A stretch of DNA of 64,000 nucleotides from Bemisia tabaci (GCF_918797505.1 NC_092801.1:37502517-37566516), one strand, 5' to 3'. Positions 1 through 10,338 are shown, numbered from the stretch's first letter. Numbers and translations: made by a program. The notes: generated from the sequence alone by a model not told the origin.

Positions 1-1128
1 GTGTATGAATTTTTTGGTAGAGTACTAAAATAAAATGGTTAAAAACTTGAAAAAACACAAGTAGGCATATTTTTATTTGTAATAGAACAAAAAGTCTCTC
101 TAACTCGGATATTTTAAGTGTACTTTCTTGAGTGTTTCCGCTTTGAAATTTACGAGTTACTTTCATTTCATTTTTTTTATTCATCCCTAGCAAAGATAAA
201 TTGTCCTCAGATGACGGCAATTGAACAGAAGATTTGGTCCTTGAACAGCGATTTATTTATGCTAGGGATCTAATATTACCAAAATGCAATTAAAGTCTCT
301 GAACAATTCGTAAGAAAATATTCGCAAGTTTTATAGAAAACTTGTATTTTACCGGAGACACTTTGGCAACGTCTAGACGTTCATCCTCAAGTCCAGACGT
401 TTTTTAAAACATGCATCTTCGGATCTTTCCGCTAGGGTGGATTCGAGAGTGAAATGGACACGCGGACAAGAGGAATAAGCTGTATCAACCGAATCGACTT
501 TAATTTATGTTCTTGTCAGATTTTAATTTCCTCGGAAAAACTGGAGTCTTGATGCATGCCGGGCCAAGTATGCAGTCATCCATACACATCACTCGCACGA
601 AATTAACAAACCGCATGTGATCCTATGCTCCATGTAGGGAAATCTGCGGGTGTAATAAATTCATATTCAACTCTCACTGTGAAGAGCCCTCGGCTGCAAC
701 AGAATGAGCAGATTTCCGTGTGAGTAATTTTCAGCTTCAGGATAACACTTTGAGGAAAAAATCTTAAGAAAATGTTGAGCAGGACATCTACAACGAAAAG
801 CATCATTCTAAACATTTTATCTCAAGTAAACTGTCCGCCATGGAGGGCGGGGGTTACGGTGTCTCGGTTTATTTGGGGGTGGAAATCTATCTATGCTTAC
901 AGTTCACGCCTTTTTTTTTTTTTTTTTTTAATAAAATATAAATAAATTTTTTTCACAAATCAAATTCTTTTGGTTCATTCCATCTAAACGCTTCTCTCTT
1001 CGGTAAATCGCTCATTTGATTCCATACAACTACAACCTCTCAAATAACGTCACAGGGAGCGTTGTGAACATTTCATTATTTCCAGAGATGTTTCTAAACA
1101 TTTTTTGCAAACATCAACGTTTTTTTCT
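1..1128. other. Upstream flank, no gene identified
   Basis: No convincing coding exon is seen on either strand. The stretch has a poly-T run near 909-928 and a short family-A-like piece near 300-400 containing the TTTGGCAACGTC motif. I looked here on the plus strand for a signal-peptide exon of the downstream glucanase gene (an ATG, a hydrophobic run, then a GT donor in the right phase) and found none I would trust. The true first exon may lie here unrecognised or beyond the left edge of the window. Confidence 0.5.
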
Positions 1129-1287
1129 GTGGCGATTTCGTAAGTTGGCAACATCATTCTTTTCCTCCATTTAAATCCATTAAAAATATCGATTTAAAGT
1201 GAGGCAAGCTGCCGAACCAAGAATCGATAGTTTTTCATACATTTAAAAGGAGGAAAAACAGCGTTGCCAACTTTCAAAAATCGCCAC
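1129..1287. mobile_element. Family-H-related palindromic element
   Basis: Inverted-repeat element. The left arm starts GTGGCGATTT and continues through AAGTTGGCAAC and a CCTCCATTTAAA block to an ATCGATT motif. The right arm, read in reverse complement, repeats the same order of motifs with a few mismatches. The loop is around 1190-1220. It lies in the presumed intron or upstream region of the glucanase. It shares the TTGGCAAC, CCTCCATTTAAA and ATCGATT blocks with the next element, so the two are probably one family. Confidence 0.7.
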
Positions 1288-1308
1288 TGGTGGTATTAGA
1301 GCGCAGAG

Positions 1309-1533
1309 GTGGATCCAGCAGGTTGGGAACACCGGCTTTCCTCCATTTAAACTAGACTCCCTTTATACTTAACTTCATAGTCCGTATGGGACTCTAATTT
1401 AAACCAATGTTGATTACTCGTTTTCTGTATCTTGATTCTTGAGGCCAGGCACCTGGCTCCTTCGCCATGAATCGATACATTTCCATAGGTTTAAATGGAA
1501 AGGAAACAATGTCGCCAACCCGGTGGATCCGCA
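1309..1533. mobile_element. Family H palindromic element (GGATCC ends)
   Basis: The arms begin and end with GGATCC (1311-1316 and 1525-1530), followed inward by a GGTTGG block and a TCCATTTAAA block in inverted orientation, with an ATCGAT motif near the centre. Another copy of this family lies at 42991-46453, where it is split by a larger insertion. This copy ends about 45 bp before the 3' splice site of the glucanase exon. Confidence 0.7.
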
Positions 1534-1567
1534 AATGCGTTTATTTAGATAACCTATAACCGTATTA

Positions 1568-1577
1568 AACTTTCCAG
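1568..1577 (+). other. 3' splice site of glucanase exon
   Basis: The sequence AACTTTCCAG is a good acceptor with a pyrimidine-rich run ending in CAG. The next bases, CT at 1578-1579, complete a split codon, so the intron is phase 1, and the frame opens with the mature GH17 N-terminus. An upstream in-frame TAA at 1550-1552 with no ATG between it and the conserved start shows that an upstream exon is required. Confidence 0.75.
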
Positions 1578-2524
1578 CTGTCGGAGTTTGCTACGGCGGC
1601 CTGGGCAACAACCTCCCGAACGCCCAGGAGGTGGTCAACCTCTACAAACAACAAGGCATCAAGCGAATGCGGCTCTACGACGCGAACAAGTGGGCCCTGG
1701 ACGCCCTTCGCGGGTCAAACATCGAACTGATGCTGGGTGTCGCCAACTCAGAACTCCCGAGCATGGCCAACGCGGGCAACGCCGAGAAATGGGTCCAAGA
1801 GAACGTCAAAAACTACTACCCCAGCGTCAAAATCCGCTATATCGCCGTAGGGAACGAAGTCAACCCTAAAGGCAACGCCGCCGATAAGGCGCAGTATTCT
1901 CTACCAGCTTTGGTCAACATTTTCAACGCGGTACGGAACGCCGGCCTCCAGGACAAGATCAAAGTCTCCGTCGTGATCGATATGCAACTACTGGGTAATA
2001 CCTACCCCCCGTCCGCCGGCGCATTCAGGGATGATGTTCGCTCCTACATCGACCCCATCATCGGGCACCTCGCATGGGCGAAAACACCCCTCTTGGCGAA
2101 CGTCTACCCCTACTTCAGCTACCTCTACAACCAGAAGGACATCTCACTCCCGTATGCTCTGTTCACTCAGTCGGGGTCTTCGACCAACGATCAAGGACGG
2201 CAGTACCAGAACTTATGGGATGCCCAGATGGATGCCTTGTACTCTGCGCTCGAAAGGGCGGGTCAGGGTGGGATTGATGTTGTTGTTGCGGAGACCGGGT
2301 GGCCGTCGGCCGGGGGTGCTGGGACCTCTGTTGAGAATGCTAAGACGTATCTGACTAAGCTCATAGATCATGTGCAGAAGGGGACGCCAAAGAGGCCTAA
2401 AGCGATTGAGACGTATATTTTTGCGATGTTTGATGAGAACCAGAAGCAGGGGCCTGAGATTGAGAGGCACTGGGGGCTATTCTCGCCCAACAAGCAGGCT
2501 AAGTATGGCGGGTTGAAATTCTAG
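1578..2524 (+). CDS. Plant-type GH17 endo-1,3-beta-glucanase, main exon
   Basis: Glycoside hydrolase family 17; members cut beta-1,3-glucan chains such as callose or fungal wall glucan and are normally secreted. Reading from the split codon at 1578, the frame gives VGVCYGG at the N-terminus, then 314 residues to a TAG at 2522-2524, the usual length of a mature plant GH17 enzyme without a CBM43 tail. The acid/base Glu lies in AVGNEV (residue 93, codon 1856) and the nucleophile Glu in VVVAETGWPSAGG (residue 238, codon 2291), which fits the GH17 signature. GIKRMRLYDAN, LLANVYPYFSY, GTPKRP and the C-terminal FAMFDENQKQG and HWGLFSPNKQ blocks are all present. There are no frameshifts or internal stops. 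The first exon, expected to encode the signal peptide, is not identified. Animals generally lack this plant subtype of GH17, so I infer horizontal transfer from a plant. Codons are mostly C-ending up to about 2260 and G- or T-ending after it. The family call is very sure; origin and organism are inference. Confidence 0.95.
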
Positions 2525-2555
2525 TCTGATGTTATGATGTTTTTGTAATGAAATA

Positions 2556-2807
2556 TACGGAAAAAAACAGGGTAGTCGACACAACCAGCGGCTGGTGAAA
2601 AACGCGCCAGCTACCGTACGGTAGTTACGATGACTACCGCGGTGGAGGTCACGACTAACCCGATAGTTGCATCAACATCCAAGGTTGTTGATGTAACTAC
2701 CGGGTTCGTTGTGACCTCCATGGCGGTAGTTATCGTAACTACCGCACGGTAGCTGGCGCGTTTTTCACCAGCCGCTGGTTGTGTCGACTACCCTGTTTTT
2801 TTCCGTG
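2556..2807. mobile_element. Long palindromic element just 3' of the glucanase
   Basis: Near-perfect inverted repeat of about 252 bp with arms of roughly 110 bp and few mismatches. The ends are TACGGAAAAAAACAGGGTAG and its complement ending CCGTG. A TA dinucleotide flanks both sides (2554-2555 and 2808-2809). It starts 31 bp after the stop codon, so it may lie in the 3' UTR or set its end. A transcript through it would fold into a long hairpin. Confidence 0.9.
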
Positions 2808-2925
2808 TAATTAGCATTTTACATGTTTCGGAATTTTGAAAGACAAAAAGTACGATTTTTGTAATGTAAACTCGTTCTGGGTGTGTTTATAAATTGAAAA
2901 AATATAAAGAATGAAGATTTGGTGA

Positions 2926-3199
2926 TGTCTTGCCCTGAAAACTGAGCTTTCATCAGGTGGTTACAGGTTCTACTTTTAAGAAAGATTTTGAATAAGATTT
3001 TAACGTAAAAGACTGAAAGAATAAAAATACGAACATTATGAAATATTTTGGGTGAGAAAAACACGCCTTGAATTGTAAAAATGAAACTTTAGAATATTAA
3101 GTGTTTTTTTGCCCTGAAAGCTGAGATTTCAGAGGAGTGAGCAGCTTTGATTTTTAAGAAAAATGTTGAATGTAATTTTAATATAAAAGACGGAAAGGA
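2926..3199. repeat. Divergent direct duplication, about 180-bp spacing
   Basis: Blocks starting TGCCCTGAAA and running through CTTTTAAGAAA or TTTTTAAGAAA to AAAAGAC-GAAAG occur twice in the same orientation, near 2930-3017 and 3110-3199. They have clearly diverged. No coding content is seen. Confidence 0.55.
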
Positions 3200-4609
3200 T
3201 CGTAGATTTTGTGACCTCAAAACTTTACAAGTGAACTTTTATTGCCTACGTCTCTTTGAGGGTGGGCGAGGGGGGGAGGAAGAGGGGAGGGAAAGAAAAA
3301 CTGAACCTTTGAGACTGAAAAAATAAAAACGGAATCACTAAATCGTATGAGTATATTATTCTCAAGGGAATTGTTTTTGATTATTTGAAACTTCATATCA
3401 TCATGACTTTTATTGTTGTAAAGTATTAACGAATACCTAAAATTAAGACATTTTGATAAAGACGCAGAGAAGAGGACATGCATGAGAGCAATGGCACGCG
3501 GTCATTTCAGCGTATTAACCGTCCATACTTATCTTATTATGAAATTGACAAAGTCTATTTTTTGTGTGGCCTCTAACATCATGATTCATGTGACATTTTG
3601 AAATAAACCATTCTTGGCTTTATTTCAATATATTTTAATTATTTTGTCTACTTTACCTGGAGTTTTTCTGTTTTACGTATGCATACCTATCTACTATGCT
3701 TGATTATTTAACTGGACATCTTGAAAATAAAAATAAAAATGCAGTGCAATAGATCAATTAATAGTTCAGCAACTTTAAACAATTGAAATGGTCTAACCAA
3801 GTTAGTTTTAAAATCACAAAATGTTCGTGTACATTCAATTGTAATGTATTTAACTTATTTTGCCCTCTATTGCATCGAATAAATTAAACTCACGCCATCG
3901 TATTCATTGGAAAATGACCCATATCCTTTCCAACTACTCATATTAACAAATCATTATTACATAAAGATGACCCTCAATACAAATGTTACAGTTTAAGCGA
4001 GGTTAGAAGCCGCTTAAATCAATCAAATTGGATAACATATTTTTCAATTAATATAATTCAAACTGGTTTTTCAATGAGATGGAAATATGAATTATGATCG
4101 ACAATTTTTTCTGAAACGGCTACACTTTATTCGGATACTACGTTCAGCAGAAAGGAAGCAAGCCACGTAACGATGGCTATCTCCAAAACTGCGCCATTTT
4201 TGTAATTTTAAGGATAGATTTGCAATTTTTTCATACGATGCAGCGTCATTGAAGCGCTCTCCTACAAAAATAAAAACAAGTGAAATCATCAGCCCGCGTA
4301 TTCTGCAGAATACGGCAAAGTCGTGCCTTATTGTTTCCAAAATTGTCGGTTAGGCGGTAGTTTTTTTTAGCTCTCGATAAGCTGTTGCCTAATATGACTG
4401 GGCAATTTTCTATTTGACAAGAGAACGTTTCTGCGGATTCCTTTGAAAATATTGAGGAATTTACTCTGTGCTATACAGAAAATTAACTAAAAGCACAAAA
4501 ATCCGGACAGTCATTTCCATGTTATACATTAAATCGGCCAATTTTTGGGAATAGCTGATGTGGCATGGGTCCTTTCTGCTTAAGCGGTCCACTCGAGTCC
4601 GAAAAAATA
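3200..4609. other. Unassigned AT-rich stretch
   Basis: No gene is recognised. A purine-rich G/A tract lies at 3255-3297. The open frames are short, AT-rich and unlike any protein I know. Confidence 0.5.
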
Positions 4610-4846
4610 CACGGAAAAAATCAAATTGCGGATTTAACAATTCAGTCGCTAAAAAAAAGTGACAGCAATATTTTAAGTTTAGATTTCACAACGAAACAAA
4701 ATGCTACTTTAACCACTAATGTAAGGTAATTCAACCACGGGGGTGGTTAAGGTAGCATTTTTTTTTGTAGTAAAATCTACATTGAAACATTGCAGTCACT
4801 TTTTTTTAGCAATTTAATTGTTAAATCAGCAATTTAATTTTTACCG
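4610..4846. mobile_element. Family C MITE (CACGGAAAAAA), right tip lost
   Basis: Palindromic element. The left end is CACGGAAAAAATCAAATTGC after a TA. The centre carries TGCTACTTTAACCAC and its inverted partner around CCACGGGGGTGG. The right arm ends TTTTTACCG and is immediately followed by the family B element at 4847, so the terminal bases were probably replaced by that insertion. A good second copy lies at 62698-62929. Confidence 0.8.
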
Positions 4847-5087
4847 CGCTGGAAAAAAAAACACATTGAGTCGAGAGTCCAGAGTCTTGAAAACATTGAC
4901 AAGAAATAGGACTCTTAATTCAATCAGATTTTTGCTTAAATCAAAAGGAAATCCGCTCAAATTAAGAGGCTTGGTTCTTGATTTAAGCTTAAATCTGTTT
5001 GAATCAAGAGTCCATTTTCTTGTCAATGTTTTCAAGAGTCTGGACTCTAGATCCAATGTGTGTTTTTTTTTTGTTTTTTTTTTCCAG
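4847..5087. mobile_element. Family B MITE (CRCTGGAAAAAA)
   Basis: Palindrome with the family hallmarks: a terminal CGCTGG-plus-A run, GAGTCCAGA.TCTTGAAAACA, TTGACAAGAAA, then the mirrored TCTTGTCAATGTTTTCAAGA and CTGGACTCTAGATCCAATGT, ending in a T run and CCAG. It abuts the family C element on its left. Confidence 0.85.
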
Positions 5088-5500
5088 TTCGTGTAGGATT
5101 ATTTGTTTGCAATCTAGCATTCGATACCAATGAGTTAAGGGGTCTCTTTTCAGCAGTGCCTGGTGGAATATTTCCTCACGGAAGGGCAAAGCACACCGGT
5201 TAACTCGTGATCTGAATACGTGCACAAGTTAAAACCGCGAAAACCAATACTTTGCGCAATATTTGCACTGTTGTTGAGTCATTGCGCACCGCCGCCGTCG
5301 GTTGATTCAATGTTTGACCTTTTCGCATCCGAAATAATTAACATAGTCGTGATAAGACCGATCCGTCTCGCCTCTCGACCCATCGCTCTCAGACTCATCT
5401 TTCGGCAAATGAAACTTGCTCTAGCTATCAACTTTTGATTTATTCAATATCAAAGCGCTATTTAACGTCTCGTCAACTTGTCTTATCAGCGCGCTATCAA
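5088..5500. other. Unassigned stretch
   Basis: No gene, RNA or repeat structure is recognised apart from an ordinary AT-rich background. Confidence 0.4.
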
Positions 5501-5756
5501 TTGGATTGCATTTTGCAAAAAGGAACCAGGAGCATTGCAATGTTTGCTAAGATTATGGAACTTTTTTTTCTTGGAAGAAAACCTGATTATCCACCAACAG
5601 TTTCTATTTTACTCGCTAAAAACTTATTTAAGACAAAATTACGATGTAAATTTCTTATTTTTTCATGGTTTCAGTAATTTTATTGCGAAGGATGAAAATG
5701 CCCAATCTTAGCATCATCGCGATTATTCTGGTTCCTTTTTGCAAAATATAATCCAG
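5501..5756. mobile_element. Palindromic MITE (GCAAAAAGGAACCAG arms)
   Basis: The arms are about 55 bp: the left TTGGATTGCATTTTGCAAAA through GGAACCAG, GCATTGCAATG and GCTAAGATTA is mirrored on the right by CAATCTTAGC, GGTTCCTTTTTGCAAAA and ATAATCCAG. The spacer is AT-rich and non-coding. Confidence 0.8.
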
Positions 5757-6823
5757 TTCGTTTTGGACCGCTTTAAGCAGTTGTAAACTAAGTTGCACCG
5801 GCCATTCTCAAATTTAATCGAATGACTACTCATTTTCTCAAAGGTGTGTGTTCATGAAACATTTTAGGGGAATTTCTCAGCAACGTGAAGCAAATTTTTT
5901 GAAACATTCAAAAGAATATTTTGTACAACTGTTCTCCTGTGGAAAAAGAAATTGCTCAATGAAGTTTGACGATCTCGATCTGACAATGTGGCTTGGTTAT
6001 TTTTGCTTAACGCGGTCTGAGTATATACAAAGTAACCGAACGGTCATTAAAACGTACATTTTAAAAGAAAGAATTGTCAGATCTGTGATCTGCGCTTTTG
6101 CTTAAAATCAAGGCGTGTCTCAAATTTCTTCCCCATGGATACCATGGATACAGGTGGCAAAATTGCTACCAGGATCAATAAACCAATTTTGCCTCCAAGT
6201 TTGTGGCGAGAAGAAAATAAGGAACGAAATTTCTTTTCTCTTCATATCCGTTTCTTATTTTTTGAGTGATAGGGGAGAGGAGCATCTCAATTTGTTTATC
6301 TAATCGCGCTGCCATTGATAGTGTGAGAAAGGATCAGACACCTGTGAGAGTCGAAAGGTAGAATAGTCAAACACTCCTATCAGGTGTGCCTGAGATATCA
6401 TACAGGATTATCGGATGAATTATAATATCGAAAATAAATAGATGAGTTTCATAATTTTCTCCTCCAACTTTGCACTTCACTTTCCCTACCTTTCCGAAAC
6501 TAGTCTGCTTTGTTTATTCACTCAACGAAGTTGACACAGCAATAAGCAGGAATCAGACGTTGTCAACCTGAAAAAAACCAACCAATTTTTCTTTACGACA
6601 GGACGGTTTTGCGGGAAGAAAAAATATGACAACATCGGTATATTATTTGTATTCTATCTTAAGACATAATGCTGTCGTTTCGTATCTCCGTATCCTTCGT
6701 ACAGATCAACGGATGGGAATAAATTTTGCAAAATGGAACTCTTTCCATAGTCCTCCATGAAAGCACTTACCTACCTACATAGAGCGACTATAGTGTCTAA
6801 AGGAACATGCGTTGTTTCTACTA
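5757..6823. other. Unassigned stretch with a family-G-like fragment
   Basis: No gene is recognised. The final 100 bp (about 6716-6822) holds CAAAATGGAACT, CATGCGTTGTTTCTA and similar blocks resembling family G, directly against the mariner palindrome at 6824. Confidence 0.4.
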
Positions 6824-7124
6824 CGAGGGGCGTTCAATAAGTAAGTATCCCCCCTCTCTAAAATCCATTAGAATGGACCAATTTTAAAAAACTTGGGCTC
6901 AAAATCTTTCTTAGGATATTTTGAGTTCAACAAAACAAACCGCAACAAAATCGGACAATCTGCGGCCGAACGCGAGCCGTTTGAACGCGCCGAGGTGCTC
7001 GACGCTCCCGCCGAATCCGCGGGGATTTGAAGTTCGCTACAGGAGAAGAGCTTCTCTGCCTAAACCTCAGTCGTTCATCACTGACGAAAAATCAAAGAAA
7101 TTTTTGTAGAATAAGGGGTTTACC

Positions 7125-7300
7125 TCACTTCTCCACATAACCAGCTCGATCCAAGCAGGTCTGATACTGAGACCAAGAGAGCAGCTTCTGGATGCCACGC
7201 GCGTGGAAGTCTTTCAGCTGACAGGGGATGAAAGAGTGGACGCGGCTTGTTTGACCTCTTCCACTGATTCAACATTAACTCCTCCGAGTTCAGATTTCAG
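7125..7300 (-). pseudogene. Mariner transposase C-terminus, left-arm copy
   Basis: Mirror copy of the right-arm remnant, reading leftward toward the left terminal repeat. Small differences from the right arm are visible. It has no N-terminal or catalytic part and cannot make a working transposase. Confidence 0.7.
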
Positions 7301-7344
7301 ATACGATAATACATGGCAAACCAGACCACCGTTTATTCCCGTTC

Positions 7345-7518
7345 CTGAAATCTGAACTTGGAGGAGTTAATTTTGAATCAGTGGAAGAGGTCAAACAAGC
7401 CGTCCACTCTTTCATCCCCGGTCAGCTGAAAGACTTCCACGCGCGTGGCACGCAGAAGCTGTTCTCTTGGTCTCAGTATCAGACCTGCTTGGATCGAGCT
7501 GGTTATGTGGAGAAGTGA
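7345..7518 (+). pseudogene. Mariner transposase C-terminus, right-arm copy
   Basis: An open frame of about 57 codons contains SVEEVKQAVHSF, QLKDFHARG and DRAGYVEK followed by TGA. The order and spacing match the last part of mariner-type transposases, where the helper segment and a YVEK-like tail close the protein. The DDD catalytic domain is absent. Confidence 0.8.
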
Positions 7519-7818
7519 GGTAAACCCCTTATTCTATAAAAATTTCTTTGATTTTTCGTCAGTGATGAACGACTGAGGCTTAGGCAGAGAAGCCGTTCTC
7601 CTGTAGCAAACTTCAAATCCCCGCGGATTCGGCGGGAGCGTTGAGCACCTCGGCTCGTTCAAACGGCTCGCGTTCGGCCGCACATAGTCCGATTTTGTTG
7701 CGGTTTGTTTTGTTGAACTCAAAATATCCTAAGAAAATTTTGAGCCCAAGTTTTTTAAAATTGGTCCATTATAATGGATTTTAGAGAGGGGGGATACTTA
7801 CTTATTGAACGCCCCTCG

Positions 7819-9787
7819 TATATGCCACAGTACGTCCTTATTGCAAAAGTACAGTCGACTCTTGCATACGTATAATCGGATAATATAACGCTCTAAAATC
7901 AGTGACATCGAATCTTCATTGATACCTCGACGCGTTACGAGGTATAGACTGCCATAAACTGTTCTTACTACTTTAAGGAGACTTTTTAAACTTACAAGGT
8001 GAAAACTAACGTAGCAATTATGACGATTTGACAACCATGATTGAGAGTGGTGTAAGCGCGATCAGAGAGTGGTGAGAACGATTTTGGAGAGCAGTGTACA
8101 CAGACACAGTACGAAGTCAGCAAAGTCATTGTTTGCTCAGCACAGCGCGCGCCGCGCCGGCCAGGACAATTCAGCATTTAACCACACTCTCAAGCAAAGC
8201 CACAGAGTTGTGTGCCACGACTCTGTAGTGCAGAAAAAATCTTATCTGACGGTCTAAATTAATACAGTGCGTTTGATTCTTGAAATAAGGAGACACATGT
8301 GATGGAACATGGTTATAATATTACAGTTGCGCTTCCCGTCACGTCTCCTCGATAAAATCCGCCTTCAATTATTTTGGATACAATTTCACGACATTGAGAC
8401 ACGTTAAGTTGTATCTCTTTGCTTGTTATCCACTCCTCGTTTTCCCGTAGAAGGTACAAGTTATATATCGTGACGGAAAAAATGTGGGTGATGAATTCAT
8501 GAGCTGTTGGCATATGCAGCACACGGCAATTATTTCTCTTCTCTCTCGTCACCTTGAAGACAAGGGCTGTCTACAGCACCGCGTGGCAATTTTGAACGCC
8601 CGAAAAATCAGATATCTGGGTTTTGTCTCAACGCCGAACGTATGCAAAATGTCAGCACGTGCCAGTAGAGCACTTATCACCAGCTTCTAGGTTGGTCTTT
8701 TCAAGAATGTATGATTGGTTTCAATGACAGATAGGATCCTCACTATACCAACTGGCAGAGCATGAATTTCGGAGCCTGCTTTGAAAAGCCTCTCCCGCCA
8801 AAAAAGAGCGTCAACATTGCAACTGGTCAAGAAAAACGTAACTTCAGCCGAGAATCATAGGCATTAACGTGGTTTTTGCTTAGTATGGTAGAACAACTGC
8901 CTGGTCGGGCCGCTGTTGCCAAATTTTCGTAATGAGTACTTTACTCTAAATCGTATGGATCGAGTTAAAAAAAAGGAAATATTTTTTTTTTTTGAAAAAC
9001 CAAAAAAGGTAGAATCTATTTTTATTTATTTTTATCTGTGAAACTTTTTGTTTCGAAATTTTGTCGTAAATGAACTACAGAAGCTTTGATTCTGTATCTC
9101 AGAAATATAAAAATCAATTTTCTGCAAATTTTATTAATTTTGGTTAAATTTTCCATAATACGATCCTCTGCCTCTGAACACAACAACAGCCAAATCAGAT
9201 TAGAAAGAGGAACTATACCAGTACAGCTAGTTGCATTTTTCAGGTACTCATTAATTGAAACCACCTCGAATGAAAAAATTGACGGCATATTAATTCTTTT
9301 AGCGGTTTCTCCAAACAATTGTATACGATGAAACAAGCAACTTGTAGAAAGTTCACCCTTCGTTTGCCATAAAACATGCTTCTCTCTGTTAAACCAAGTC
9401 CACTTGTTTCATAAATGTGCGAAATTACACACCACTTGGCAACACAGCTCGCGGCTCAGCATGAGTCTTCTCACTCAGCGCCTGAAAATTATACGGGGAG
9501 TATCCAGATGTTGAGTTAGGTCGGGTCAAGGACGAGGAGGGAACCAAAAAAAAATGAGATTCGCAGGTGACGTTTCAAAAGGGACTGGTTCAATGCGTGC
9601 TGTGTGCTCTGTTATGTGTGGCACCAGGTTCGTAGGGTTGGATTGTGTGGGTCGGGTCGAACTTGTCTTGTGTTGCCGGAACATACTCCCGTGATTCCTA
9701 ATCTGGAGACATAGGCTTCAACAGACGGAAGAAAGGAAGGAAAGAAGAAAACGATGCGGACCGCGGTCTTAATGTATCGAATGATAA
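7819..9787. other. Unassigned stretch
   Basis: No gene is recognised across about 2 kb. A TGTTGCCAAATTTTCG piece near 8915-8930 resembles a family A fragment. A short ORF on each strand around 9022-9336 is a mutual shadow in AT-rich sequence and has no recognisable domain. Confidence 0.4.
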
Positions 9788-10338
9788 TGGACCACTAGAC
9801 AGGGTACGAATTTAAGCATTCTAATACATGTTTCTTAATTAAAATTTCACGTAGAACACGATTCGCGCAATAAAAATTACTGAAACCAACTCCTAACAAA
9901 GATATTAACGTTTTCATTTCACATTGGTTACGAGGAATTTGAAGTGCCCGCTCACAAGAAACTCAAAGCTCTACGTGAGTCAAATCGCGCACTACAACGG
10001 TTTCAGCAAGCTTCTCAATCGAGCATTGTTCATTTCCCACCATGTGTTTTTCAAACTATAAGTAATTTGCTATAACTGAGCCAAAGCGTCAAGATTGAAG
10101 TTTCCAGATTTTTTTATCGTAGAGACGTTCATGATAACGTTTAGCGCGCGATGTGAATCACGTAAAGCAGTTGAGTTTTCATGAGCGGGTGGTTTCAATT
10201 CACGCACCAAGAATCAGTAAATATCTTCGCAAGGAGTTGATTTCGGTAATTTTCGTTGTGCGCGTCGTATTCTACGTGAAATATTGGTGAAGGAACATGT
10301 ATCAGAATGCTGAAATTTGTACCTTGTCTAGTGGTCCA
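9788..10338. mobile_element. 551-bp inverted-repeat element (TGGACCACTAGACA)
   Basis: The left end, TGGACCACTAGACAGGGTAC followed by GAATTTAAGCATTCTAATAC and a TTTCACGTAGAACACGA block, is mirrored on the right by TCGTATTCTACGTGAAAT, CATGTATCAGAATGC and CCTTGTCTAGTGGTCCA. The interior has a second, looser palindrome around CTACGTGAGTCAAATCGCGC. Fragments with the same right-end blocks occur at 20230-20322 and 63533-63745. Confidence 0.8.

Larger units (their letters stand above)
6824..7818. mobile_element. Palindromic mariner element made of two 3' ends
   Basis: 995-bp fold-back element bounded by a TA duplication (6822-6823 and 7819-7820). The terminal inverted repeat begins CGAGGGGCGTTCAATAAGTA. 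The arms are about 475 bp and nearly identical, and the loop is only about 44 bp (7301-7344). Both arms carry the same transposase C-terminus reading outward, ending GYVEK-stop on the right arm. The element therefore consists of two 3' halves of one mariner-type transposon joined head to head, with no 5' half. Termini, TA target site and the C-terminal protein pattern fit the mariner family. Confidence 0.9.

Noticed and set aside
1088..1139. Possible first exon of the glucanase (ATG at 1088, GTAAGT donor at 1140, correct phase)
   Set aside because: The donor lies inside the arm of the palindromic element 1129-1287 and the encoded segment has charged and polar residues where a signal peptide should be hydrophobic. 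The phase match has a one-in-three chance.
1588..2470. Other open frames overlapping the glucanase (1588-1869, 2031-2354, 2074-2277, minus 2213-2470)
   Set aside because: Shadow frames of the GC-rich GH17 exon; none has its own motif.
6921..7722. Two similar 62-residue frames on opposite strands (6921-7109 and 7534-7722)
   Set aside because: Mirror images within the arms of the mariner palindrome. They exist because the arms are inverted repeats, not because of a duplicated gene.
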